A stretch of 64,000 bases of DNA from NCBI GenBank assembly GCA_963663265.2, contig CAXXXM010000002.1, positions 1,426,001 through 1,490,000 on the forward strand, written 5' to 3'. A program made the position numbers and the translations under genes. The notes under the pieces were generated by a model. The model did no database searches and had not been told where the DNA came from. It saw only the letters and a program-made list of their open reading frames with translations. This document shows, one piece after another, positions 1 to 7,518 of this stretch. The first letter of the stretch is position 1, and every line of letters starts with the position of its first letter. The DNA comes from JAEXOD01 sp963663265. Its GTDB lineage: Bacteria > Bacteroidota > Ignavibacteria > Ignavibacteriales > Melioribacteraceae.

Positions 1-895
1 GATCGTATAAAACATATTCGTTCAGTTCATGCGTTAAATATCGTGCAACCCTTTGTCCGGTTCCAAAAGGAACTCGCCACGAAGTTCTACCTTGAGGATA
101 AACAAATGTACCTTTTATTACTTCAATATTTGTAACTTTAGCCAATTTTTCCATAAAATAAAAATCTTCTGCTGCTTTGCGTTTGTTCATTCCTTGTACT
201 TTAACATAATACTCCGGAGAACAAACCATTGTTGAACCTATTGAATGAAAAGCAAATGGAGATTTTGAATATTTTAATGCTGCCACATAATAATTTAGAA
301 ATATTTCGTAACAAGCTATTGCAAGTCTTTCTTCTTCAGTTGGGCTGTAAATATGCCTAAAAGGAATATAACCGGCTTTTAACCCCCGTTTTCTATACTT
401 TTCTATTACTTCAAAATAATTCGTCTCAATTACACAGTCGGCATCTAAACAGATTAATAAATTATTTTGATTATAGTTAAACCTTTGCAATGCAGCATCC
501 ATTCCAATTTTTCTTGCTAAACCAACACCTCCATCTTTAAGCGGGAGTCCATTTCCATTAGACGAAGCATCAATAAAGGCAATATTTAATTTATTTAATG
601 AATTGTTTACATATTTTTTTAGATAGATTAACGTTTTGTTATTTTCTTCAATAATCGAAATATTTGAATCAACAAGATTATTAACAACAAAAATTATTAA
701 AGAATCCTTATAACTTTCCTCATCATTACTTTCAAATGAATCAATTAACTTTGTAATATTGTTTAATTCGCTTAATACCGGAATAACAATAATACAATTG
801 TACTTATTTGCATTATTACAGTTAAGGCTGTAAGAATTAAATTGATATTTTTTTAAGTAACTTTGGATATGGCTTGGGGGGTAAATATCATTCAT
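1..895 (-). CDS. Glycosyltransferase family 2, C-terminus cut by window edge
   Basis: I translated this reading frame by hand; it is open for 298 codons from an ATG at 895 and runs off the left edge. It shows a GT-A fold: a hydrophobic first strand (CIIVIPVL, residues about 34-41), a DAD metal-binding motif in LICLDADC (residues about 151-153), and a later AEDFYF segment matching the acidic ED motif of family 2 enzymes. It would transfer a sugar from a nucleotide-sugar donor; the acceptor cannot be told. The start overlaps the miaA stop by 8 bases, so the two are probably co-transcribed. The family call is firm and the substrate is unknown. Confidence 0.8.
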   Translation of the reverse strand, partial: MNDIYPPSHIQSYLKKYQFNSYSLNCNNANKYNCIIVIPVLSELNNITKLIDSFESNDEESYKDSLIIFVVNNLVDSNISIIEENNKTLIYLKKYVNNSLNKLNIAFIDASSNGNGLPLKDGGVGLARKIGMDAALQRFNYNQNNLLICLDADCVIETNYFEVIEKYRKRGLKAGYIPFRHIYSPTEEERLAIACYEIFLNYYVAALKYSKSPFAFHSIGSTMVCSPEYYVKVQGMNKRKAAEDFYFMEKLAKVTNIEVIKGTFVYPQGRTSWRVPFGTGQRVARYLTHELNEYVLYD

Positions 896-1802
896 TAACA
901 TAAAATTTGTTTTCGATAATTTGCGATGCTTTTTCGATGTCAGGACCTTCAACCCAATTAATTACTATTCCTTCTCTTTCCATTTTTCTAAACCATTTTA
1001 TTTGTTTTCGTGCAAATTCATAAATTGCACTATTTAATTTTTGATACATATCGTTATAATTAAGCTGCTTAAATAAATACATCCCAATATATTTGTACTC
1101 AAGTCCAAAAAACACAAGCCTGTCAAAAGTTAATCCATTCTTAATTAAAGATTCAACCTCTTCAATCATTCCGGTTTTAAGCCTTTCTTTCAAACGTTTA
1201 TTTATTCTTTCTTTAATAACTTCGTTTGGTAAAGTAATTCCAATAATTAAAGGATTATAAATAATGTTGGATTTATTATGGCTTTCTGTTTTAGCCCTAT
1301 TAATAAGAATCGCTTTAACTATTCTTTCTTTATCTAACAAATCTGTTGTGTTGTGAAGTTGAGGATTATTTTTTAGAAGTATCGATTGCAGCTCTTTGAT
1401 ATCCATTTTTAAATATTCCTCACTCTCCTTACTCGCCAAATCAACAGGTACCATATTGTAGTTGGTTATTATTGAATGAAGATATAAAGAACTTCCCCCA
1501 ACCATAAAAGGATTTTTATTGTTCTTTTTTATTATTTCAAAATATTCATCAAATTTGTTTTTAAACTTAAACAAATCAAAATTTTCATTAGGTTCAACAA
1601 TATCAATCATATAGTATTGTATTGTTTCCCCATTAACATTATACTCACTAATATCTTTGCCGGTGCCCAAATCCATTTGACGGTAAACCTGCCTTGAATC
1701 GGCAGATATTATTGCCCCGTTAAATTTTTGTGCAAGTGCTGTCCCTAATTTTGTTTTCCCGGTAGCAGTAGGTCCTAATATAATTACTAAATTATAGTTC
1801 AT
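888..1802 (-). CDS. miaA: tRNA dimethylallyltransferase
   Basis: MiaA transfers a dimethylallyl group to N6 of A37 in tRNAs reading UNN codons. The N-terminal P-loop GPTATGKTKLG (residues 10-20), ISADSRQVYRQMDLGTGK (residues 32-49) and the later VGGSSLYLHS segment are family hallmarks, and 304 residues is the normal length. It follows the upstream sensor-kinase-like gene by 3 bases and overlaps the downstream glycosyltransferase, so it sits mid-operon. The prenyl donor could come from the MEP pathway, whose ispG lies at 7519. No anomalies were seen. Confidence 0.95.
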   Translation of the reverse strand: MNYNLVIILGPTATGKTKLGTALAQKFNGAIISADSRQVYRQMDLGTGKDISEYNVNGETIQYYMIDIVEPNENFDLFKFKNKFDEYFEIIKKNNKNPFMVGGSSLYLHSIITNYNMVPVDLASKESEEYLKMDIKELQSILLKNNPQLHNTTDLLDKERIVKAILINRAKTESHNKSNIIYNPLIIGITLPNEVIKERINKRLKERLKTGMIEEVESLIKNGLTFDRLVFFGLEYKYIGMYLFKQLNYNDMYQKLNSAIYEFARKQIKWFRKMEREGIVINWVEGPDIEKASQIIENKFYVNE

Positions 1803-1805
1803 TTA

Positions 1806-4517
1806 TTAAAAATCTTGTGCAATAGGAAGTTTAATAACAAAAGTTGAGCCTTGCCCTAAACTACTTTCAAAATCAATTGTACCGGAATGTTCTACAATAA
1901 TTTTTTTAGAGATTGAAAGCCCCAACCCTGTCCCTTCTTTTTTGCCATGACTCATAAATGGGTCAAATATTTTATCTTTAATACTGTCAGCTATTCCTAA
2001 ACCGGTATCTTGTATTGATATTTTAATATAATTATCTTCTTTTTCAGTTGAAACACTTATAGTACCGCCATCCGGCATCGATTCAGCAGCATTTTTAACT
2101 ATGTGTTGATAAGCTTGATAAAATTCTTTTAAGTCAACTCTTACTAATGCATCAACTTCAAAATGATTAACAATAGTGCAATTCTTCTTTTTAACTAACG
2201 ATTCAACTCGCGAAGTATAATCATTAAGTACAGAAATAATATTTGTATTTATTTGACGTAAAACTTTATTTTTTTCTGAATAATTAGAAGTAGTTAACAC
2301 CAAATCGGCAACTTGATTAAGCTGTTCTAATATCATATCCAATATTCTTGAAACATCCTGCGTTAAATTTTTGCTTTTAAGATGTTCTGTATATTTTTTA
2401 CTAATTAAAACCGGATTTTTAATATCTTGAATTAAAAAGTTTGCCATTTTCCCCAACGATGAAATTCGTTCAAATTGCAATAGTTTTTCAACCAATTCAG
2501 CATTTTCAAGGGCAATTGAAGCATGAATAGAAATTGCATTTAGAAATTCCACATCCATTTCGCTAAACTTGCCATTACGACTGTTAAGAAGTTGATGAAC
2601 ACCAATTATTTCTCCTTCAACGTTTTTAATTGGAAAACAAATCATACTTTTAGTTTGATAACCACTACTTTTATCGAAGGAGGCTTTAAATCTTGAATCC
2701 GTTTGAACGTCTGTAATATTAACAATTTCGCCTGTTTTAGCAACCCAGCCGGCAATACCATCACCAATTTTAAGCCTTATTTCTTTAAGTTCGTTCCCCA
2801 TTGCAATTTTAGACCAAATCTCTTCTCGTTCTTTATCAACAAGATAAAGGGTTCCTCTATCGCAATTGGTTAGATTAGTAGCAACCGATACAATATTTTG
2901 CAAAACATCATCTAATTTAATTTTAGAACTAACAAGCTGGGCTGCCTTTAAAATCATTTTTAACTGTTCAATATTCATTACCGCCCCGTTGTTGGCTGCA
3001 ACACTTTGAGGTTCAGCAACCTGTTCGGCTTCAACATTTATTTCAGGCTCATCATCTACCTGCGGCTCTTCAGAATTACTCGTGTTGTTTATTTGTTCTT
3101 CAGCATTATCAAATATCTTATCAATAAGCTCGTCGGATGACAGAGTTGTATTTCCTTTTTTTTGCGATATGTCAAAGCTCATCTCAAAGTTTGAATAATC
3201 TCTTTCTTCTTCATTTGAAGTATATGAGTCTTCAAATTCCGATTTTAAAAACTGTTCTTTATTAAAACTTTCCAACTCTTCAATTTCTTCTATGTTTCCT
3301 TCAGGTTTTATAATATCATCTTCTTCAAATTTAATTGAACCTATTTCCGTTTCTGAGCTCAATTTTTCAAAATCATCATCATTAAATTGATTTAAATAGT
3401 TGTCTAATATTGAACCGTCATTACTTTCCTTTTTAATATCAGTTTCTTCATTTGATTCATTTATCAAATCTATTTCAATTTCTTTGGGATAATTATTAAG
3501 CTCGGTATCATCTATATTATCAATAAAGTTTTTTGCCTCTTCTAAATCTGAACTTTTATTTTGCTCAGTAACAAAACTTTCTAAATTAAATTCATCTGAA
3601 ACAGAATCGTTTTGGGGAGTTAAATTATCTGAATCAGTAAAGTTATTAATGGGTTCACTACTATTAAATTGATTTAAAAATAAATCTTCGGAAAACTTAA
3701 ATTCAATATTTTCCGGCTCTTCATCGTCAATAAATTCCAACAAATCGCTTGTATCCGGTTGTTCCAAAGAATCTTTGCTTTCCAATATATCTAAATTTTC
3801 TTCCATTAAATCAATGTTTTCATTTAATTCAGTATTATCTTTAACTTCATTGCTCAACACGTCTAAATCTTTTTCAATATCATCATACACACTATTATTA
3901 AGCATATCAAAATTATTTTCTATACTAAAGCCACTATTTATATCAGTTAAAGAAGGCTCATTATCTTCTAATTTAACAACTTCTTCTTCCAAACTAAAAC
4001 TACTTTCATCAAATTTTAATGTCCCTTCATTAATTATTTCATTTTCTAAAATATCAGGCAAGCTTTCTTCGTTTTGAGTTTCTACATTACTAACCGCCAA
4101 ACTTTCCGATTCTTCAGACTTAAAGGAGCATAAATTTTTTAAATTTTGTAAAATATTTACATCCTGCCATAATAAATTATTCATTTCCGCTTTAGAAACA
4201 GCGATTAAATAAGAATCTTTAACACCAACAGCATTTGTATGACGAATAGATGTTTCGTAAAAGTCGAGGTGTCCAAAAAATTCTCCTCCTGTAAGGATAA
4301 GCGAATTTTTTATTTCGTTTTCATCACGCTCGTAAATCTTTATTTCTCCGCTTACAATTAAAAATATAGATTCTGAGACTTCGCCTTCTCTAAATAATAT
4401 TTCACCTTCTTTTAGAGTAACAAGCTTTCCTTTAATATCTTTAAAGTTTAATTTTGAACTATCAATATTTTGAAGCAGCTTGTTATTTTTGAATGTTTGT
4501 GTTATTTTATTTTCCAT
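1806..4517 (-). CDS. cNMP-binding/GAF sensor histidine kinase-like protein with Gln at the phospho-acceptor site
   Basis: This is a 903-residue multidomain protein. Residues about 25-125 form a cyclic-nucleotide-binding-type beta roll (LKEGEILFREGEVSESIFLI). Residues about 135-505 are a very acidic, Ser/Asn/Glu-rich, probably disordered linker. Residues about 515-680 form a GAF domain (CDRGTLYLVDKE, GDGIAGWVAKTGE). A DHp-like helix follows, then a complete HATPase domain (N-box NAAESMPDGG, G1 DTGLGI, G2 GTGLGLS). The DHp motif reads FLIQDIKNP, so the usual His is Gln697 (codon CAA at 2429-2427). There is no transmembrane segment, so it is cytoplasmic. It is the first gene of an operon with miaA. 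It may be a catalytically odd kinase, a scaffold or a dimer partner. Domain calls are strong; activity is unknown. Confidence 0.85.
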   Translation of the reverse strand: MENKITQTFKNNKLLQNIDSSKLNFKDIKGKLVTLKEGEILFREGEVSESIFLIVSGEIKIYERDENEIKNSLILTGGEFFGHLDFYETSIRHTNAVGVKDSYLIAVSKAEMNNLLWQDVNILQNLKNLCSFKSEESESLAVSNVETQNEESLPDILENEIINEGTLKFDESSFSLEEEVVKLEDNEPSLTDINSGFSIENNFDMLNNSVYDDIEKDLDVLSNEVKDNTELNENIDLMEENLDILESKDSLEQPDTSDLLEFIDDEEPENIEFKFSEDLFLNQFNSSEPINNFTDSDNLTPQNDSVSDEFNLESFVTEQNKSSDLEEAKNFIDNIDDTELNNYPKEIEIDLINESNEETDIKKESNDGSILDNYLNQFNDDDFEKLSSETEIGSIKFEEDDIIKPEGNIEEIEELESFNKEQFLKSEFEDSYTSNEEERDYSNFEMSFDISQKKGNTTLSSDELIDKIFDNAEEQINNTSNSEEPQVDDEPEINVEAEQVAEPQSVAANNGAVMNIEQLKMILKAAQLVSSKIKLDDVLQNIVSVATNLTNCDRGTLYLVDKEREEIWSKIAMGNELKEIRLKIGDGIAGWVAKTGEIVNITDVQTDSRFKASFDKSSGYQTKSMICFPIKNVEGEIIGVHQLLNSRNGKFSEMDVEFLNAISIHASIALENAELVEKLLQFERISSLGKMANFLIQDIKNPVLISKKYTEHLKSKNLTQDVSRILDMILEQLNQVADLVLTTSNYSEKNKVLRQINTNIISVLNDYTSRVESLVKKKNCTIVNHFEVDALVRVDLKEFYQAYQHIVKNAAESMPDGGTISVSTEKEDNYIKISIQDTGLGIADSIKDKIFDPFMSHGKKEGTGLGLSISKKIIVEHSGTIDFESSLGQGSTFVIKLPIAQDF

Positions 4518-4533
4518 TTTAGGTACTTATTTA

Positions 4534-5145
4534 ATGAATAATGAAATAGTTAATCAGGGTATAGAACATTTAATTATTAATGATAAACAATTATCAACAA
4601 TAATAAAAAAGTTTGGCAAATGCAATATTCATAAGCATAGAAATTATTTAAATGCTTTATTAAGTGCAATCATAGGTCAGCAGCTATCAATTAAAGCCGC
4701 ATCAAAAATTAATGAACGATTTAATAATTATTTTGGAATGAAGCCTGATCCAAAAGAAATTGTTTTAACAGATGATTTAATTATTCAAAAGTTAGGGTTA
4801 TCAAAAGCCAAGACCCAATATGTAAAGGATTTATGTATCAAAATAATTAAAAAAGAATTATCTTTAGCAGGAATAAATTCAAAAACTGATGAAGAAGTAA
4901 TAGAAACTTTAACAAAAGTTAAAGGAATAGGTGTATGGACAGCTCAAATGTTCCTAATTTTCACTTTAGGTCGATTAAATGTGTTGGCAAGCGGTGATTT
5001 AGGAATAAGGAAAGGAGTAATGAATATATACAAACTTTCAACACTGCCTACGCCGGAAGATGTAGAAATAATTGCCAAAGAAAATAATTGGAACCCTTAT
5101 AATACAATAGCTTGTATATATATATGGAAAAATTTAGATAATTAA
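4534..5145 (+). CDS. DNA-3-methyladenine glycosylase, AlkA-type HhH-GPD
   Basis: A base-excision repair glycosylase that would remove alkylated bases. The helix-hairpin-helix VKGIGVWTAQMFL is followed by the catalytic Asp segment LASGDLGIRKG, typical of AlkA-type enzymes. An upstream ATG at 4480 in the same frame would add 18 hydrophobic residues and overlap the divergent kinase gene. The ATG at 4534 begins the conserved protein (MNNEIVNQG) and gives 203 residues, close to short AlkA/MAG forms lacking the N-terminal domain of E. coli AlkA. It is divergent from the 1806-4517 gene with only 16 bases between starts. The substrate range is not determinable. Confidence 0.87.
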   Translation: MNNEIVNQGIEHLIINDKQLSTIIKKFGKCNIHKHRNYLNALLSAIIGQQLSIKAASKINERFNNYFGMKPDPKEIVLTDDLIIQKLGLSKAKTQYVKDLCIKIIKKELSLAGINSKTDEEVIETLTKVKGIGVWTAQMFLIFTLGRLNVLASGDLGIRKGVMNIYKLSTLPTPEDVEIIAKENNWNPYNTIACIYIWKNLDN

Positions 5146-5180
5146 TTTGCAACCTTTTACAGGGAAAATCATCTAACTAT

Positions 5181-5750
5181 ATGGAAGAAGAAATATTAAT
5201 AGAAAACGCTCAAAATGGTGATAGAACAGCCCTTTCGAAATTAGTAAAAAAATACGAACAGACTGTATACAACTTTGCATTTAAGATTTGCCGCGATAAA
5301 GACAAAGCTGAAAATACCATGCAGGAAACATTTTTAAGCATGGTAAAATCATTAAACCAGTTCTCCGGCAAATCAAAACTATCAACATGGCTTTACACAG
5401 TTGTTTCAAACCACTGTTTAATGCAGGCACGTAGTAATGCAAAGTTTAAGTTCGCTTCTTTTGACGATGAAGAAAGCTCCATTAATGAACGGGATATTGT
5501 TGATTGGGAAGTTGCTCCCGATAGACTTGCCGAAAACAAAGAATTAAAAAAACACTTAGATAACGCAATTAAAAACTTAAGTCCTGAATATAGAATCGTC
5601 TTTCTACTTAGAGATATTGAAGGATTATCTTCGGAAGAAACCGGTAAAATAACTAATTTAAGTGTTCCTGCTGTAAAATCAAGACTACATAGAGCAAGGG
5701 CTTTTTTAAGAAATGAATTAAACGAGTATATTAAACATGAAAGAAACTAA
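5181..5750 (+). CDS. ECF (sigma-70 family) RNA polymerase sigma factor
   Basis: At 189 residues this is a typical group 4 sigma factor. Region 2 spans residues about 10-80 (YNFAFKICRDKDKAENTMQETFLSMVKSL, with the conserved D-AE--Q--F core) and region 4 residues about 125-185 (LSPEYRIVFLLRDIEGLSSEETGKI, then SVPAVKSRLHRARAFL). It directs RNA polymerase to a small regulon. The stop overlaps the start of the next gene by 14 bases, and that gene looks like its anti-sigma factor, with an OsmC gene behind it. The triplet suggests a redox or peroxide response, which is inference. Confidence 0.93.
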   Translation: MEEEILIENAQNGDRTALSKLVKKYEQTVYNFAFKICRDKDKAENTMQETFLSMVKSLNQFSGKSKLSTWLYTVVSNHCLMQARSNAKFKFASFDDEESSINERDIVDWEVAPDRLAENKELKKHLDNAIKNLSPEYRIVFLLRDIEGLSSEETGKITNLSVPAVKSRLHRARAFLRNELNEYIKHERN

Positions 5751-5979
5751 CACTAACTGCAATGATGTCATGAATCATATTTGCGAGAATCTTGGTCAAG
5801 ATGTTGATTCTCCTAATTGTGTTGCTATAAAAAATCATTTAAAAAGTTGTAATAACTGTCAAAAATATCTTAAATCAATTGGATTAACAATTGAATTATA
5901 TAAAAACTACAATGCTGAAATTTCTGATGATATGCATAATAGACTATTGGATGTTTTAGGGATTTCTGATTGTAAATAG
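5737..5979 (+). CDS. Small soluble zinc-finger-type anti-sigma factor
   Basis: An 80-residue protein without a membrane segment. It carries HLKSCNNCQ, a His-x3-Cys-x2-Cys core as in ZAS (zinc-binding anti-sigma) proteins, plus further Cys residues at the N-terminus (NTNCND, HICEN, SPNC). It overlaps the ECF sigma gene by 14 bases, the usual arrangement of a sigma/anti-sigma pair. Cytosolic ZAS proteins of this size often release their sigma when the Cys ligands are oxidised; applied here that is inference. Similarity outside the metal motif could not be assessed. Confidence 0.78.
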   Translation: MKETNTNCNDVMNHICENLGQDVDSPNCVAIKNHLKSCNNCQKYLKSIGLTIELYKNYNAEISDDMHNRLLDVLGISDCK

Positions 5980-5991
5980 AGGATACTAAAT

Positions 5992-6438
5992 ATGGAAAAC
6001 ACTTATATCTATAATAATAATGTAACATGGAAATTTAGAAAAATTGGCGAAATAAGCGATAACAATCTTACGCCCATTACTGTTGCAACACCTCCCGAGT
6101 TTCCCGGCGGTGTTCCTAACACATGGTCGCCCGAACATTTATTTGTTGCTTCTGTTAATGTTTGTTTAATGACAACTTTTTTGGCTATTGCTGAAAATTC
6201 AAAATTACTTTTTTCTGCTTACTCTGCTAATGCTTCTGGTAAACTTGAAAAAGTTGATGGGAAGTTTATGTTTTCTGAAATTACAATAAATCCTATTATT
6301 ACGGTAACTGAAGAAAAAGAGATTGAACGAGCTTATAGAATAGTTGACAAGGCGGAGCAGCATTGTTTAATTTCAAATTCTGTAAAGACCAAAATAATTT
6401 TAGAACCTGAAATTATTTGGACTAACAAGAGTGAATAA
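5992..6438 (+). CDS. OsmC family peroxidase-like protein
   Basis: At 148 residues it has the OsmC/Ohr fold signatures: GVPNTWSPEHLFVASVNVC with the first Cys, and AEQHCLISNSVK with the second reactive Cys. Such proteins reduce organic hydroperoxides through a two-Cys cycle, although some OsmC subfamilies have no known substrate. It begins 12 bases after the putative anti-sigma stop and is probably in the same operon. The Ohr and OsmC subfamilies cannot be separated with certainty here; the sequence is closer to the SACYxxT-lacking OsmC relatives. Confidence 0.85.
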   Translation: MENTYIYNNNVTWKFRKIGEISDNNLTPITVATPPEFPGGVPNTWSPEHLFVASVNVCLMTTFLAIAENSKLLFSAYSANASGKLEKVDGKFMFSEITINPIITVTEEKEIERAYRIVDKAEQHCLISNSVKTKIILEPEIIWTNKSE

Positions 6439-6578
6439 TTAAAAAATAAATGCTTTTGTTATTCCCTTTGTAAAAAAAGCACAAAAAAGTTCGATTTCTG
6501 TAAAATATTTCTTTACTTTTATATACAGTTTTACTTATATTATTCATTGTACATAACAACTAATTTACAGGTGAGTAT

Positions 6579-6809
6579 ATGGCATTTATACAAATTACCT
6601 CGAAAGAAATAAGCGACATCGTTCGCAGATATGGCAAAGGCCAAAGCATTAAGTCAATAGCCGAAGAAACCGGTCATGACCGCAAAACAGTAAGAAAATA
6701 TATCCGTGCTGTTGAAGCTAAAGTTGACTTAAAAAACAAAGAAGAAGTTAAAAAGGCAATCAAAGAAGTACTGCCTAAAAAACCCGGTCGTCCTAAAAAA
6801 GTTCAATAA
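6579..6809 (+). CDS. Small helix-turn-helix DNA-binding protein with AT-hook-like tail
   Basis: A 76-residue protein: residues about 5-45 form an IstA/resolvase-like HTH (IVRRYGKGQSIKSIAEETG, then DRKTVRKYIRAV). A Lys/Glu helix follows, ending in KKPGRPKK, an AT-hook-like GRP core. A good ribosome site (AGGTGAG) lies just before the ATG and a terminator just after the stop, so it is a complete monocistronic gene, not an obvious transposase remnant. It may be a small nucleoid or regulatory protein, or a domesticated transposase DNA-binding domain. The HTH is clear; the role is unknown. Confidence 0.75.
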   Translation: MAFIQITSKEISDIVRRYGKGQSIKSIAEETGHDRKTVRKYIRAVEAKVDLKNKEEVKKAIKEVLPKKPGRPKKVQ

Positions 6810-6832
6810 GTTAGGATCGGGGGAAGATTTTC

Positions 6833-6859
6833 AAAAAGGGTTGATTTTTAACCCTTTTT
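6833..6859 (+). terminator. Intrinsic terminator after the small HTH gene
   Basis: Perfect inverted repeat AAAAAGGGTT (6833-6842) / AACCCTTTTT (6850-6859) with a 7-base loop. The right arm ends in a T run that serves as the U tract. It lies 23 bases after the HTH stop codon. Confidence 0.85.
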
Positions 6860-6964
6860 GTATTTTAAACCTTTCATTTTCTTTTATTGCTATTCATCTG
6901 TTTTCAACCTTTAATTTAGTTGTTTTATTTGGTATATTTACTCTAAATAATTAAGAGTTATTGT

Positions 6965-7498
6965 TTGTATACTAAAAGCGTTGTTTTATTTTTAGCCGAA
7001 AAAGATTTTGACGAACAAGAGTTTCTTGTTAGCAAGAAAGTACTTGTTAGTAATAATTTTAATGTTTTTATTTGTTCTGATACTAATAGTGTTTGTATTG
7101 GCAATAACGGCTTAAAAGTTAAAAATGATATTATACTACCTAATCTTAACCACGCTAATTTTGCAGGAATTATTATTATTGGCGGAAGAGGAATAGTCAA
7201 TTATTTTGATAATCCCAAACTAAAATCCTCAATACAAGATTTTAATAAAAACAAAAAAATTATTGCTGCTATTTGTGCGGCTCCTGTAATAATTGCAAAA
7301 TCCGGAATTTTAGAAGGAAAAGAAGCTGCTTGTAATTTAAATTACAAAAAAGAACTTGAAAAAGAAGCTGTTGTTTTTTCTAATGATAATATTGTTGAAA
7401 CAAAAAACATTATTACCGCACAAAATTCTATTGATAGCAGTATGTTTATATCAAAAACTATAATGGCAATACAAGCAGCAAACTCAAAAAAATATTAA
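6965..7498 (+). CDS. DJ-1/PfpI family protein
   Basis: A 177-residue single-domain member of the DJ-1/PfpI/YajL superfamily. The nucleophile elbow is AAICAAPVIIA with the conserved Cys; the strand IIIIGGRG precedes it and GILEGKEAACN follows. Such proteins act as glyoxalases, deglycases, chaperones or peptidases depending on subfamily, and this one resembles the YajL/DJ-1 branch. No in-frame ATG exists upstream before a stop at 6944-6946, so the start is most likely TTG at 6965, with AAGAG about 8 bases upstream. It lies just before ispG, with which it may be co-transcribed. Confidence 0.85.
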   Translation: MYTKSVVLFLAEKDFDEQEFLVSKKVLVSNNFNVFICSDTNSVCIGNNGLKVKNDIILPNLNHANFAGIIIIGGRGIVNYFDNPKLKSSIQDFNKNKKIIAAICAAPVIIAKSGILEGKEAACNLNYKKELEKEAVVFSNDNIVETKNIITAQNSIDSSMFISKTIMAIQAANSKKY

Positions 7499-7518
7499 TA
7501 ATTTATTACAGGTTTGCA

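Noticed and set aside
3775..4077. Plus-strand ORF of 100 codons opposite the acidic linker
   Set aside because: It is antisense to a real gene and its Ser/Leu-rich composition mirrors the Glu/Asp/Asn codons on the other strand.
6579..6809. Small HTH gene as the remnant of an IS21-type element
   Set aside because: No terminal inverted repeats, no adjacent transposase remains, and the gene has its own ribosome site and terminator. Kept as a gene, with origin open.
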